NCBI GenBank assembly: GCA_023548195.1
Contig: JAJHZJ010000268.1
Span: forward strand, 2,176,215 to 2,240,214
Reading direction: 5' to 3'
DNA from: Bettongia penicillata ogilbyi
Taxonomy: Eukaryota > Chordata > Mammalia > Diprotodontia > Potoroidae
DNA: 64,000 bases
This document shows, one piece after another, positions 1-9,658 of this stretch. Position numbers and translations under genes: made by a program. Numbering within the stretch: the first letter of the stretch is position 1; each line of letters starts with the position of its first letter. Under the pieces are notes generated by a model. That model made no database searches, was not told where the DNA came from, and was given only the letters and a program-made list of their open reading frames with translations.

Positions 1-740
1 GATTGGATGGGAGTGATTGATCTGGACAAAAACCTTCTACCCGTTACTCAAACCTCTGATTTTGGGGGCAAAGCACAACAAAGCAAAACAAAACAAAAAA
101 AAACAACCCACCAAATACGATCTAGGATAAAAAGGGGGCGAAATGGGACCAAACAGATAATATGCAAACGGAGGAAGGAAAATGCAGCCTCTTGGGCTTT
201 GAATTGATTTTTTTCTTGCCTTGAGAAAAAGGGGGGATGGGGGGAGAGCCCCACGTGTTTTAGAAAAGCTTGCAGAGTTAAAGCGCCACCTTCAGTTGTG
301 TAGAAGCGGAGAAAGCCCATGTCCACCAGAATACAGCAGTGCCTCTGGGAAAGCTGAAGTCACCCAGCCTGATGCTACCAGGCAAATGGAAATCAAAGAA
401 TCTCGTCTGAGATTTTACACCCATCATCTCAAATCCTCCGCCTTCGTCGCACCTCCCCACCCCTTAACAGAATGCGTGCTGGGGAGAAGTGTTGAAGGGC
501 AAGAAGCGAAAGAGGGGGATTCAGACGGAGGCCAGAAATCTTTCAGTGACCTAGGTACAATAGCGGAGATGGTTCTGGCGTGGGGGGCAGTATCTCTAGG
601 TGTGACTGCCTCAGTGTATCCACCTCGGCGAGTAGCCCATAGAGAATGGAGCCATACACCTCGGTGGCAGGAGAAAGAACGCCTAGATGCATAACAGACG
701 CATATATTTTAAAATAACACATTTCTAGACATGCTTTTTC
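1..740. other. Unique upstream flank of SOX11
   Basis: No coding gene, SINE or LINE is recognisable here. The short open frames have no known domain and lie in mixed-composition DNA. The absence of repeats next to a developmental regulator suggests constrained upstream sequence, but conservation cannot be judged from one sequence. Confidence 0.5.
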
Positions 741-771
741 CCCACCTCCAGCTTTCCAATGAAGCCCCGCA

Positions 772-872
772 GGCGGGGCAAAGGGGGAGGAGAAGGGGAG
801 TTAATAAAGGGAGCTGGGCGGAGCTGACAGCCGACGATTGGCTGGCCCAGGGAGTGATGTCACCCATATGAC
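772..872 (+). promoter_or_regulatory. SOX11: SOX11 core promoter candidate
   Basis: Several motifs cluster about 420-520 bp before the start codon. There are GC boxes (GGCGGGG at 772-778, GGGCGG at 816-821), a TATA-like TTAATAAA at 801-808, an inverted CCAAT box (ATTGG at 837-841) and a CRE/AP-1-like TGATGTCA at 855-862, one base from TGACGTCA. If 801-808 works as a TATA element, transcription would start near 830. Other starts up to about 930 are possible in a CpG-island promoter. The motifs are seen; their use is inferred. Confidence 0.55.
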
Positions 873-1289
873 ACCCTGATAACTAGTTGGGAGAGAGCCC
901 TCAACTTTTTGCAGAAGGAGTGCGCGCGCCCGGGAGTACTTGGGGTCCGGCGGTTGCGGCAGGGAGCGCATTCAAGCCGGAGCAGAGGGGTCCTGCGCCG
1001 CCGCTGCCGCCGCCGCCGCCTCCGCCTGTCTCTGCCCAGAAATCTCGCCGCCGCCGCCGCCGCCTCCATCGAGACCGCAGCGGGTAGCAGCCGCCTAAGC
1101 CGCCGCAGCCGTTGTGTGCAGCTGGAGGAGGAAGGGGGTGGGGGGGAGGGGGGAGAAGAAAAAGGGGGTACGGAGGACTTTGCAACTTGCCTGGGGAGGT
1201 GGGGGGGGGTGGGTGGGTGGGAGGGGGAGGGGGCTTGCCGCACAAGAGAAAGTTGCTTTGGATTTTAACGCAACGCACAACGCCCGACC
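830..1289 (+). other. SOX11: SOX11 5' UTR (estimated)
   Basis: The estimated leader runs from the predicted start region to the ATG at 1290. It holds a GCC/CCG triplet-rich stretch (about 998-1065) and a purine-rich stretch with long G runs (1120-1233). No splice signals are needed, since SOX11 is a single-exon gene in known mammals. The ATG context is strong (A at -3, G at +4). The 5' boundary is uncertain by about 100 bp. Confidence 0.55.
1193..1233 (+). promoter_or_regulatory. G-run cluster, potential G-quadruplex in 5' UTR
   Basis: At least five runs of three or more G are separated by one or two bases, giving a G4-type pattern about 57 nt before the start codon. A second G-run stretch lies at about 1134-1153. 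In mRNA such a structure could slow scanning ribosomes. The pattern is seen; folding is inferred. Confidence 0.5.
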
Positions 1290-2654
1290 ATGGTGCAGCA
1301 GGCAGATAGCCTGGAAAGTGAGGTCAACCTGCCCCGGGAGGCGATGGACACGGAGGAGGGTGAATTCATGGCTTGTAGCCCGGTGGCCCTGGATGAAAGC
1401 GACCCGGACTGGTGCAAAACAGCATCGGGCCACATTAAGAGGCCGATGAACGCTTTCATGGTGTGGTCTAAAATCGAGAGGAGAAAAATCATGGAGCAGT
1501 CCCCAGACATGCACAACGCGGAGATATCCAAGAGACTGGGGAAGCGGTGGAAAATGCTGAAAGACAGCGAGAAGATCCCCTTTATCCGGGAAGCGGAGAG
1601 GCTGCGGCTCAAGCACATGGCCGATTACCCCGACTACAAATACAGGCCCAGGAAAAAGCCTAAAATGGACCCTTCGTCCAAACCCAACGCTAGCCAAAGC
1701 CCTGAGAAAAGTGCCGGCGGGGGCAGCAGTGGAGGGGGAAGCGGCAGCGGGGGCGGCGGCGGCGGCGGCAGCAAGAACTCCAAGAGCTCCAGCAAGAAAT
1801 GTAGCAAACTGAAGACCTCTTCATCCTCCTCTTCGACCTCGTCCTCGTCCACATCCTGCCCCAAGCCTGGAGCCGGCAAAGCAGCTCACCACGGGGACTA
1901 CGCAGGCGAGGACTTGGTGTTCGGCACCCTCAAAGTGAATGGCGCGGGAGGCGGTGGCGGCTGCAGCAAAACGGTCAAATGCGTCTTCATGGACGAGGAG
2001 GATGAGGACGAGGAGGATGAGGACGACCTTCAGCTGCGGATCAAGCAGGAGCCGGAGGAGGAGGACGAGGAGCATCCAGGGCGGCAGCAGCAGCAGCAGC
2101 AGCAGCAAGCCCAGCAGCTGCTCCGGCGCTACAGCGTCGCCAAAGTGCCCGCCAGCCCCACGCTGAGCAGCTCGGCGGAATCCACCGAAGGGGCCAGTTT
2201 GTACGAGGAGGTGCGGGCCGGCGCGACCTCCGCCGGGGGCCACGGCGGGGGCGGCAGCGCCAGCCGCCTCTACTACAGCTTCAAAAACATCACCAAGCAA
2301 AGCGCCCAGCAGCTGCAGCAGCCCAGCCTGTCCCCAGCTTCCTCGCGCTCCGTCTCCACCTCCTCCTCCTCCAGTTCCAGTTCTAGCAGCAGTGAGGAGG
2401 CTGATGACCTGATGTTCGATCTGAGCTTGAATTTCTCCCAAAATCCCCACTCGGCGACCGAGCAGCAGCTGGGGGGCGGCTCAGCGGCGGGGAATCTATC
2501 CCTGTCCCTGGTGGATAAAGATTTGGATTCGTTCAGCGAGGGCAGCCTGGGCTCCCACTTTGAGTTTCCCGACTACTGTACCCCGGAGCTGAGCGAGATG
2601 ATCGCGGGGGACTGGCTGGAGGCGAACTTTTCCGACTTGGTGTTCACATATTGA
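1290..2654 (+). CDS. SOX11: SOX11, SoxC-group HMG-box transcription factor, single exon
   Basis: A 454-residue intact frame encodes a nuclear DNA-binding regulator of neural and mesenchymal progenitors. The HMG box covers about residues 49-117, with RPMNAFMVW at 51-59 and a basic PRKKPK segment just after it. The N-terminus (MVQQ, then [18 protein letters not shown]) and the linker KPKMDPSS are SOX11-type; SOX4 and SOX12 differ here. Downstream are Gly/Ser- and Lys-rich tracts (about 140-175), an acidic run (about 235-246), a SUMO-like IKQE at 251-254, a Q8 tract (266-273), a serine-rich stretch, and the SoxC C-terminal activation segment from about 421 ending in FSDLVFTY. Human SOX11 is 441 residues, as I recall, and the extra length lies in low-complexity tracts. 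The start is chosen for its MVQQ match and strong Kozak context. SOX proteins bind ACAAAG-like sites in the minor groove. No truncation or frameshift is seen. Confidence 0.97.
   Translation: MVQQADSLESEVNLPREAMDTEEGEFMACSPVALDESDPDWCKTASGHIKRPMNAFMVWSKIERRKIMEQSPDMHNAEISKRLGKRWKMLKDSEKIPFIREAERLRLKHMADYPDYKYRPRKKPKMDPSSKPNASQSPEKSAGGGSSGGGSGSGGGGGGGSKNSKSSSKKCSKLKTSSSSSSTSSSSTSCPKPGAGKAAHHGDYAGEDLVFGTLKVNGAGGGGGCSKTVKCVFMDEEDEDEEDEDDLQLRIKQEPEEEDEEHPGRQQQQQQQQAQQLLRRYSVAKVPASPTLSSSAESTEGASLYEEVRAGATSAGGHGGGGSASRLYYSFKNITKQSAQQLQQPSLSPASSRSVSTSSSSSSSSSSSEEADDLMFDLSLNFSQNPHSATEQQLGGGSAAGNLSLSLVDKDLDSFSEGSLGSHFEFPDYCTPELSEMIAGDWLEANFSDLVFTY
2085..2108 (+). repeat. CAG microsatellite in SOX11 coding sequence (polyQ)
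   Basis: Seven CAG codons and one CAA encode eight glutamines at residues 266-273, shortly after the acidic IKQEP region. A near-pure CAG run in a coding exon is prone to length change. Human SOX11, as I recall it, has scattered Gln residues here and no Q8 run. Confidence 0.85.
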
Positions 2655-2722
2655 AAAGGGGGGAGGGGGCACCTCTGTCTCTCCCTCGACCAGTAGTGCG
2701 GAGCAGGGTTCTCGAGGAAATC

Positions 2723-2768
2723 GTGATGATGATAATGAGAATAATGATGATGATGATGATGATGATGG
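2723..2768 (+). repeat. GAT trinucleotide repeat at start of 3' UTR
   Basis: An imperfect then pure (GAT)n run lies about 70 bp after the stop codon. Further interrupted GATGAT units continue to about 2806. Confidence 0.85.
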
Positions 2769-3270
2769 GGAAAGAGAAGATGCTCATGATGTTGATATGA
2801 TGATGACGCAAAGAAATTGGAAAAGATAAAAAAAATTGGTGGAGTTTAAGAGAAATGAGTAGTTTTTGTTTATTTTTCCTGTCTTTTATTTTAATTTTTA
2901 CATTCTTTTCCCCTCCCCCCTCCCTTATCATGTCTCAAGGTAGTTCCAAACCCAGCCTGGAGTTGTGATTTTCCCCCCACCCCAAAATGTGTATTTTTTT
3001 GTTTTTTGTTTTTTCCCTGAAATTGGTGATCGCAACAAAGGCGTAAGGGACTGGGGGCGGGAGTAGGGGGGAGGGGGAAACGCTCCGGAAGGCGCTGTTT
3101 GAAGCTTGTCGGTCTTTGATTGAAGTCTGGAAGACGGTCTGCAAAGAAGCCTTTTGGCCGCGCAACTGTTACTCAAGGGGGTTTGTGGATTTTTTTTCTT
3201 TCCTGAGAGATCTTACAGAACTGTTGATTTAAAAAAAAAAAAAAAACGAAAGGGACCATTGCAACTTTTT

Positions 3271-3287
3271 ATTATTATTATTATTAT
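3271..3287 (+). repeat. Short ATT repeat in 3' UTR
   Basis: About six ATT units in the A/T-rich part of the 3' UTR, following an A-run at about 3231-3246. Confidence 0.7.
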
Positions 3288-4068
3288 TTTGGAGGGAGAA
3301 AACTGATGTCTTCTATGCATCCGATTCTTAACAAAACTGCAGGGAGCTTGAAAAAATACAGACTGTACAAACGCTTACAAAAAAAAAAAAACTGTGAACT
3401 GACTTAAGATCAGAGTTTACTTTTCAGATCAAATTGTTTATGGTTTTACAAATGTGATTTCTACTTGCCAACCTTTTTTTTGTAACTTGTTCCCTTATAC
3501 CTCCTTGATTGAATACCAGACAGCCTAGACCTCAGTACAAAAGGTATTGAAACATTTTTGATACATAACAGACCTCAGTCTTTTTTAAAAATTAATATAT
3601 TTTCAGGCGTATTTTTGTACAGTGAAAAGGGAACATTCTTGCTGTGTTTTTTCAGTAAGACTTTCAGGCACTTCTTCCCTTTTGATTTCTTTTTTTTTCC
3701 TATGTTTTTAGCATGCAAGTATGTTGGTACGTTATGTCCTGGTTTTAAAAGGATTAAAATTTTTAAATAATCCTTGCATCTAAAGGCCTTGTGGTTTTAA
3801 AAAAAAACTTTTTTGTACAGCTATAGTTCAGATTTGTTCAATATTTGTAGGTAAAGATTTATTGAAAATGGTGATATAGACCTCAGAGCTGTTACCTTAG
3901 TTTAAAGATTGTATATGTACTGTATTATAGTAGGTCTTTATGTATCTCATACGCTGTGATATGTGGATGGGGCCCCAGATGGAAGGTATGAAACTGGATT
4001 CTCGATTTTTAGCAAAAAAAAAAGGCACATAGTAAAAGAAAGTTTCTCATTTTGTGCAATATAATCTA

Positions 4069-4074
4069 AATAAA
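4069..4074 (+). terminator. SOX11: Candidate proximal poly(A) signal AATAAA
   Basis: Canonical AATAAA about 1.4 kb after the stop. The downstream sequence is only weakly GU-rich, so use is uncertain. Confidence 0.35.
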
Positions 4075-4183
4075 GTACAGACCATCTGCACATTTTGTAG
4101 CAAAAGATGGCAAAGCAGACTCATGCACTGTCAACATCCTTGCCTGTTTTTTTTATGCTGAAAGTCTGTATCTTGACAATTTT

Positions 4184-4189
4184 AATAAA
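4184..4189 (+). terminator. SOX11: Candidate proximal poly(A) signal AATAAA
   Basis: AATAAA inside TTTAATAAATC about 1.5 kb after the stop. It is preceded by a T-rich stretch and followed within 65 bp by GTGTCACGTATTGT. Use would give a short mRNA ending just before the second CpG-rich block. Confidence 0.45.
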
Positions 4190-4329
4190 TCAGCTGGAAC
4201 TGATAGAAACTCGTATCGCCAATAGTCTCTATGGAAGTGAAGCTGGAGAGTGTCACGTATTGTCCGCCCCTAACTCGTGAAGAGAAGCAAGAGATCTAGA
4301 GAGATGGCTCTGTGCTTGTAGAGAACCCT

Positions 4330-5345
4330 GGGGAAGGGAAGAAAGGGGGAGGGCGCGGCGAGGGCTATACATTTTTGATGATGGTACAGACTTTTAAAAA
4401 TGCTAAATTGATGAAAGAGAATAATATCCGGGTTTCTTTATCATCTTCCTTCGGCTACTTATTAGAAAATGACTTAGTAGTATTCTTTATCTCCCTCTCC
4501 CCGCCTCCCTATTCTCACCTCTTCCCATTCTCCTTTTTCTCTCCGCTCTCCCGCCTTCTCCCCCCTCCCCGGACCCATCCAACCCAAGTGCACCCGAGGC
4601 TCTGAAAAAAATGGCGGGGGGAGGGGCGGATTTTGAGCGGACTCGATTTGTGCACGTTATTGTGATCTTATCTGCGCATTAGGATGTATGTATTTTTCTT
4701 GGGGCCGGAGGGAGTGCGGGGCGCGTTCCTCGACTTCCCGAGGTTTGTTAAGTGGGGGGTGGGGGGATAGGGTGGCTGTGGGGATTTCGTCTGGGCGCGC
4801 AGCAGATTACCTGCCCTCCGCTCGCGCTGCCTCCCGCAAGCCTGCCCGCCAGGGTGGGGCGCTCAGTTTGCGGTTTATTTTTTCCCCTGCAGAGGGACGT
4901 GGGTGCCGGCGGGATCCGCTTATTGCAGTTCTTTGCCTTTGGGGTGGTGGTGGTGGTGGTGGGGAGGGAAGGGAAAGGGAGGCGTTTTCTAGGTGTCCGG
5001 CTCTTTTATCGTCTCCTAGGGGCCAGGGTTGGGAAGGCGGCTAGGAGAGGAGCTGGGGCGGGGAGGGAGGGAGGTGGGGTGCGGTAGGGAGGTAGCCTGA
5101 TCCCAGGCTCGGCCCTTAAAATGGAGGGGAGGTGGAATGTGCCCAGGCGCTCTCGGGAGATGGAGGGGGTGTGGCTGTGGCCCGGAGCGGGCGCGCATCC
5201 TGGGATCTTGGTGCATTTGCTGGAGCCTGGCTTAGACCGGGCAGCGTTGAGCTAGGCAGAGGTGGAAAAGGAGTTAGAGAAGGCTGAATGCGAAAAGCAT
5301 TGGAATCCGAAATTTGTAGAGAACGGCCGCGGTTTACTTAGAAGC
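4330..5345. promoter_or_regulatory. Second CpG-rich block downstream of SOX11
   Basis: A roughly 1-kb stretch has clustered CpG (for example GGGCGCGGCGAGGG near 4340, GGGCGCGC near 4795, ACGGCCGCGG near 5323) and high GC, separated from the first island by about 1.7 kb of A/T-rich sequence. A YY1-like AAAATGGCGG lies at 4608-4617, a motif often found close to CpG-promoter start sites. It contains no convincing coding frame. It may be an internal promoter, an enhancer, or a GC-rich UTR segment. Confidence 0.55.
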
Positions 5346-6760
5346 AGCCACCGAAAGTCTCAAAGATACAATTGTATCTTTGGAGGGTTGGAGAGAGAGT
5401 TACAGTGTCCAGGGTTAGAAGAGGAGGCCTTCTGAGAAGGAGACGATGGATGAGGGATCTCAGTGGCTATTGGCCTGGGGAGGGGGAAGGCTAGGGCCGG
5501 AGACCAAACCAGCTCCTCCCTCTTTTTCCCCTCCCTGCTTTGCATTTTCAAAAAGGCTGGAGGGATATGTCTCCAGAAGTAAGGCTGGGCCGCCTCCTTC
5601 TCTCCTTCCTTTAGAGCATCCATCCTGCTTCAGGGGATGGATGTGTGGGGCTAACCATTCGCCCTAAGGGGTGGGGTTGGGGGGAGGGGGGGGTCGCGAT
5701 ATTTTGTGTGTTGGCTGTGAGGTGGAGTAAACTGAGGAGAAAAACAGATAGGAAAGAGAGGAGATAAACTCCCCAGACCTGTGCTAGTAGTGTGGAGGAG
5801 GAAGGAGCTTGCCTGTGGCTCCTAACCCCACCCTTAACCCCCCAAGGGAACCGACCTTTGGGGCCCCAGAAGGGGGGGTGATAACGGAGGACGTGGAGGC
5901 AAGGAGATTTGCTGAGTCTTTTTCTCTTTTTTTAAAATAGGCAGATTCCTTTATTTCTCTGAATATAGGGGGAAAACCCTCTCTTCTCTGGATTTTTGCA
6001 TTGTGTCTCTGGGAAGAATGGGGGAGGGCAGGAGCAACTGCATCTTGGATGCGATTTTTTCCTTCTCCTCCTTCCCCATCACCTTTGCTCTGCCCTTGCT
6101 TGGGCTAAGGGGACCTGTGTGGCCGCCCTGCTCTCCGTCCAGCTTTCAGCAGCCCGCATGGCAAGCTGCAGCCGGAGGACCCCGGCCGGGGCAGGGAAGG
6201 TTGGCTATGATTTTTTTCTTTCTTTCTTAGACCTAGTCTCTGCTTCTGGGGCTACCCTTACTGACCACCCCTTAGCTCTTGGGGGTCGGGGGGCAGAGCT
6301 TTGGTTAGAAATAGATCCTTGGTCCCCCAGGGGCTGCTTGGCTGCTCCCGCTTTTTCTTGGTGTCTGTGTTTTGGGGAGGGCTGCACGAGCAAAGACTAG
6401 GTCCCTGCATAGCTGAACCTACCAGTGCTGTGCCTCAGGCTCTGATGATTTAAATAAGGGAGATTTTAAACGACTTTTTGAAATCCAGTGTAACATCCTT
6501 CATCCTAAGAGAAGGTTTTCTTTCTGAACAATTTTAACTGCCTGAAAAAGCATTCCACAATGTGTCTCCTTCCAGGTTTATTGAAACTTGGCTAGACTAA
6601 ATAGAAGCGTCCAAATCCAACCAGGAGCTGCTATACCAAAGGGGCTTCGCCCCCAGCCCCCCCTTGCTTTACAGTCGGGCCTGTGTGCTGGCCTCTCGCT
6701 CGCGCCCCTCCTCCACCCCACCCTCCCTCCATTCCCCTGGGAGGAGCAGGGAGGAAAAAA
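5346..6760. other. GC-rich, CpG-poor stretch in SOX11 3' region
   Basis: Moderately GC-rich DNA with G-run blocks (about 5663-5695), CCTCC/CCCTCC strings and few CpG. Open frames here are compositional and show no domain. No interspersed repeat is recognised. Confidence 0.45.
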
Positions 6761-6900
6761 AAGGCAGATTCCCTCCATTTCCCTTCTCGTAGATTTTCTT
6801 TCTATGAGCCGTCAGAGTTCAGTAGTATACACGGAAGAAGAAAAGGCTGATAGTGTGAACATGGTTCTCGAGATAGAACTGTATTTCTTAAGATGTTTAC

Positions 6901-6923
6901 TTTTTTTTTTTTTTTTTTTTTTT
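6901..6923 (+). repeat. Poly(T) run, 23 bases
   Basis: An uninterrupted T23 that is not followed by a recognisable retroelement in either orientation, so it looks like a simple homopolymer in the UTR. Confidence 0.85.
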
Positions 6924-7247
6924 GCCAAATGATAGACTAATGTAGTCATTGGTCGGTCCACAAGTAAATGAGCCAGCGGTTTACAATGACAATTCACTGT
7001 GCTGGTAATTTTTAGTGGCAGTCCCACTGCTACACTTTTAAACTCTTGCTCAAAACAGGAATCCTGCATCCAAATTTGTAAGGCATATGAAATGTAATAT
7101 TTTGAACCAATACCTTGCATGTACTTTAGGTTTCAAACAAAGATGACTCTAGGATTTTTCTGTGGTGAAATATGCTCTAAATTAGTGAAATGGTAAATAA
7201 TTTGCTCTCATCAAGAAAGGGAGGGGGGAGGCATACTCATGGTTCTA

Positions 7248-7253
7248 AATAAA
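7248..7253 (+). terminator. SOX11: Candidate poly(A) signal AATAAA
   Basis: AATAAA in a long UTR context, followed by GCTGTTTTATCC. Weak support for use. Confidence 0.3.
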
Positions 7254-7492
7254 AGCTGTTTTATCCTAAGTTCTTTCTAGTAAACTTAGAAATACTATAA
7301 TGGAAATCCAAATCATGGTCAGCTAGAGCTCAGGACAGAGCCATGTGAGGCACATGTGAGCCCTATTAAGTACTATTAGATGATACTGTTTTGATGATTG
7401 CATTGTGAAAAATCATTCTTAATGAATTCTTTTCTGAATGTCTAAAACATTAAGTACGACTAATAAGGTATCCTTAGCACTGGATAGTTTTC

Positions 7493-7498
7493 AATAAA
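7493..7498 (+). terminator. SOX11: Candidate poly(A) signal AATAAA
   Basis: AATAAA followed within 25 bp by a U-rich stretch (TTTTCATTTTTTTGGTCT), a better arrangement than the 7248 signal. A third AATAAA at 7845-7850 has less downstream support. Confidence 0.4.
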
Positions 7499-8118
7499 AG
7501 TTTCTTGTATTTTCATTTTTTTGGTCTCATACATTTTAAGTCATTTTTTTTTCCAACTAAGAATTGACAAAGTAGGTTAAAATCTTAACATTTATCTCTC
7601 CTGAGGGGGTGGGGGGATGTATACTCGAGTGCACTGCAGTGTAGCCAGTGGGTGTCCTGCTGTTTATAACTAGTTCACAGATTATGATGATGGCATTGCT
7701 TGACCAGGTTTCCATCTTTAAAACAAACAAAAAACTGAGCCAGAATTCTCTTAGTGATTCTTTAAACTATTCCTAGAGGATGTGTGGAAGTATTACTCCA
7801 ATCCTTTTCCTCTGATTTGCATCCCCTTTATAAAAAAAAAAGTAAATAAAGACAGTTTACCTAAAGACTGTGCTTTGCAAATAATTTGTAGCTTATGAAT
7901 GGCTGTGGTTCAGAGGGTTAATTTTTAGTATGATGATTCTTGTCTAACTAGGGGAAAAATGACTATACTCTTGGAGGAGATGTTCTGTTTAATGTTAATC
8001 AAGGGGAAGTGATTTAAAGATGCATGCATGACAGAGTCAGGTAAAATTGTTTTTCAGTAAAACGAAACAATACTGTCAACAGATTGGAGTTTGCCTTTTT
8101 CTTGCTTTGGGGAGGAAA

Positions 8119-8194
8119 TTATATATATATATATATGTATATTTACGTGTGTGTACATATGTATATGTATGTATGTACATATATGTACACACAC
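8119..8194 (+). repeat. TA/TG/GTAT mixed microsatellite
   Basis: Alternating (TA)n, (GT)n and (GTAT)n units form a 75-bp alternating purine-pyrimidine stretch. Confidence 0.85.
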
Positions 8195-9652
8195 TGAACA
8201 TTTTTATATCAACTACAATACAAGAAAGTTTGTTGGCTATTGCCCCCATTTTAGAAATTTTTTTTTTTTTTGTCCAATGAATCTGATGGTTGAAGCAGAT
8301 AATTTGCTCAGTTTTAAAGTTGTCACTCAACTTGACTGTATAGTCAATTTTCACATTTTTATTCACTGGTCACTGATATAATTAATGAAATATGTGTAAA
8401 TATTCTGAAGTTTTAATTTTGTGCATATGTATTACTATTAACTATTTGGAGAGGGCTTTTTTTTTTCTGCTCTCCCATTTATAGTACCTTTATAACCTGT
8501 TTTCACTGGTTCCCCTGATTTTAACAGGTCTCTCGGTATTAATGCTTCTCCATGGTAAAGATAAACTCTTGTTTTTTCTTAAAGTAGAAAGGTGGTTGAA
8601 AGCAATTTACTGAGTAATTCATTTTATCTGTAAAAGAGCAGTTTTCTTTAGTATACCATCAAGAAAGATTTCCAATATACATCTTAGTCCCCAGTTTTAA
8701 AAAAATATCCATTAAGAATCTGAGTTCCCAATGTCCCTTGTCCAGTCTGAGCCTGTGAGAAAAATAAGACTGAGCCTTATAGATCATAACCAAGAATTTA
8801 CCAACTGTCTCCATAGAAAAAAATTATTTCAATGTTTTGTTCGTAGTTGGTTCATTTTTTTAAAATCTTGATTATTCCTCACAAGTCATTCAGTTTATTC
8901 CACCCACATTCCCTTCACATTTGATGACCTGACAGGTTCTGCCATTTGATGTCAACTCAGTTCTTTCCTAGAGTCAGCCCCAGTCTTCAATCATCACAAA
9001 GATCAAAAGGAGATTCCTTAGATTGGGCTCTCTTCCATTTTACTTACTTCAGGCCTTTCCTTTGAATGCTAGTATCTTTTCCCTTTTTTTTTCCCATCGT
9101 AGCCTGATTTTTTTTTAACACTACCTATATCAATTAGCTGCCTAATTAGTTTTATCTACTTTATGTGGATGCAGTGAGTTTATAAGAATTTCACAAGCAA
9201 GTAGTTTTTTAGTGAACTTAAAGTAAACAGAATTTTAATGGAGACCTATTTTTGTACTCAATAGAAGCACAAAGGTGCAGAAAATGTAAAATGACTTACA
9301 AAAGGGAAACAAAAGTTCATAATATTCCATGTATAAAAGTAATAATTTTATTGGGTAGAGATACTCTGAAAAGATCCAATACCTCTGCCAGTGCAAAGAA
9401 AGGAATATTTTAAATGTTCTTAGAAAGTTTTGATTGACTGCAATTGCAAATGAATGGCTTCTCTATAAAGCAAGGCAAACCACTAAAGCAATAAGATCAG
9501 GTTGGGATGAGTGGTTTTCAATGAGAAAAAAAAATATATCAACTTTAGCAAACCTGGAAGTGCAAAGGTGGAGGCTCCAGTCTTACTGTTTGATCAAACT
9601 TCTTTTTCATAGTCACTTAAACCTGGATTTTCCATGCTGTGAAGACTGACAA

Positions 9653-9658
9653 AATAAA
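9653..9658 (+). terminator. SOX11: Candidate poly(A) signal AATAAA
   Basis: AATAAA about 7.0 kb after the stop, close to the recalled length of the human SOX11 3' UTR. Downstream GTGTGTGAAAA at about 9680 could act as a GU-rich element. Confidence 0.4.

Larger units (their letters stand above)
741..2660. promoter_or_regulatory. SOX11: CpG island over SOX11 promoter, 5' UTR and coding exon
   Basis: CpG dinucleotides and GC content rise sharply from about 741 and fall right after the stop codon at 2654, in a window that is otherwise AT-rich and CpG-poor. Dense CpG is seen in the GCC-repeat 5' UTR (about 998-1065) and through the CDS. Such islands are typical of promoters of developmental transcription factors. 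The edges are estimated by eye. Confidence 0.8.

Noticed and set aside
860..1278. Overlapping frames of 110-127 codons on both strands before the SOX11 start
   Set aside because: They arise from GCC/GGC and G-run sequence, are rich in Arg/Pro/Gly, lack any domain and overlap the promoter and 5' UTR.
1821..2450. Antisense 209-codon frame inside SOX11
   Set aside because: Low-complexity Leu/Gly/Ala shadow of the GC-rich coding strand, with no domain or independent promoter.
1290..2654. SOX4 or SOX12 as the identity of the HMG-box gene
   Set aside because: The HMG box alone is close in all SoxC proteins, but the N-terminus ([18 protein letters not shown]), the linker KPKMDPSS, the acidic/IKQEP region and the C-terminus fit SOX11.
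4688..5087. Frames of 111-118 codons in the second CpG block
   Set aside because: GC composition makes stops rare. The products are Gly/Arg-rich with no domain, so the block is reported as regulatory only.
5996..6400. 134-codon plus-strand frame in the SOX11 3' region
   Set aside because: No recognisable domain, overlaps other frames, lies in GC-rich UTR-like sequence. Could be tested by ribosome profiling but not claimed.
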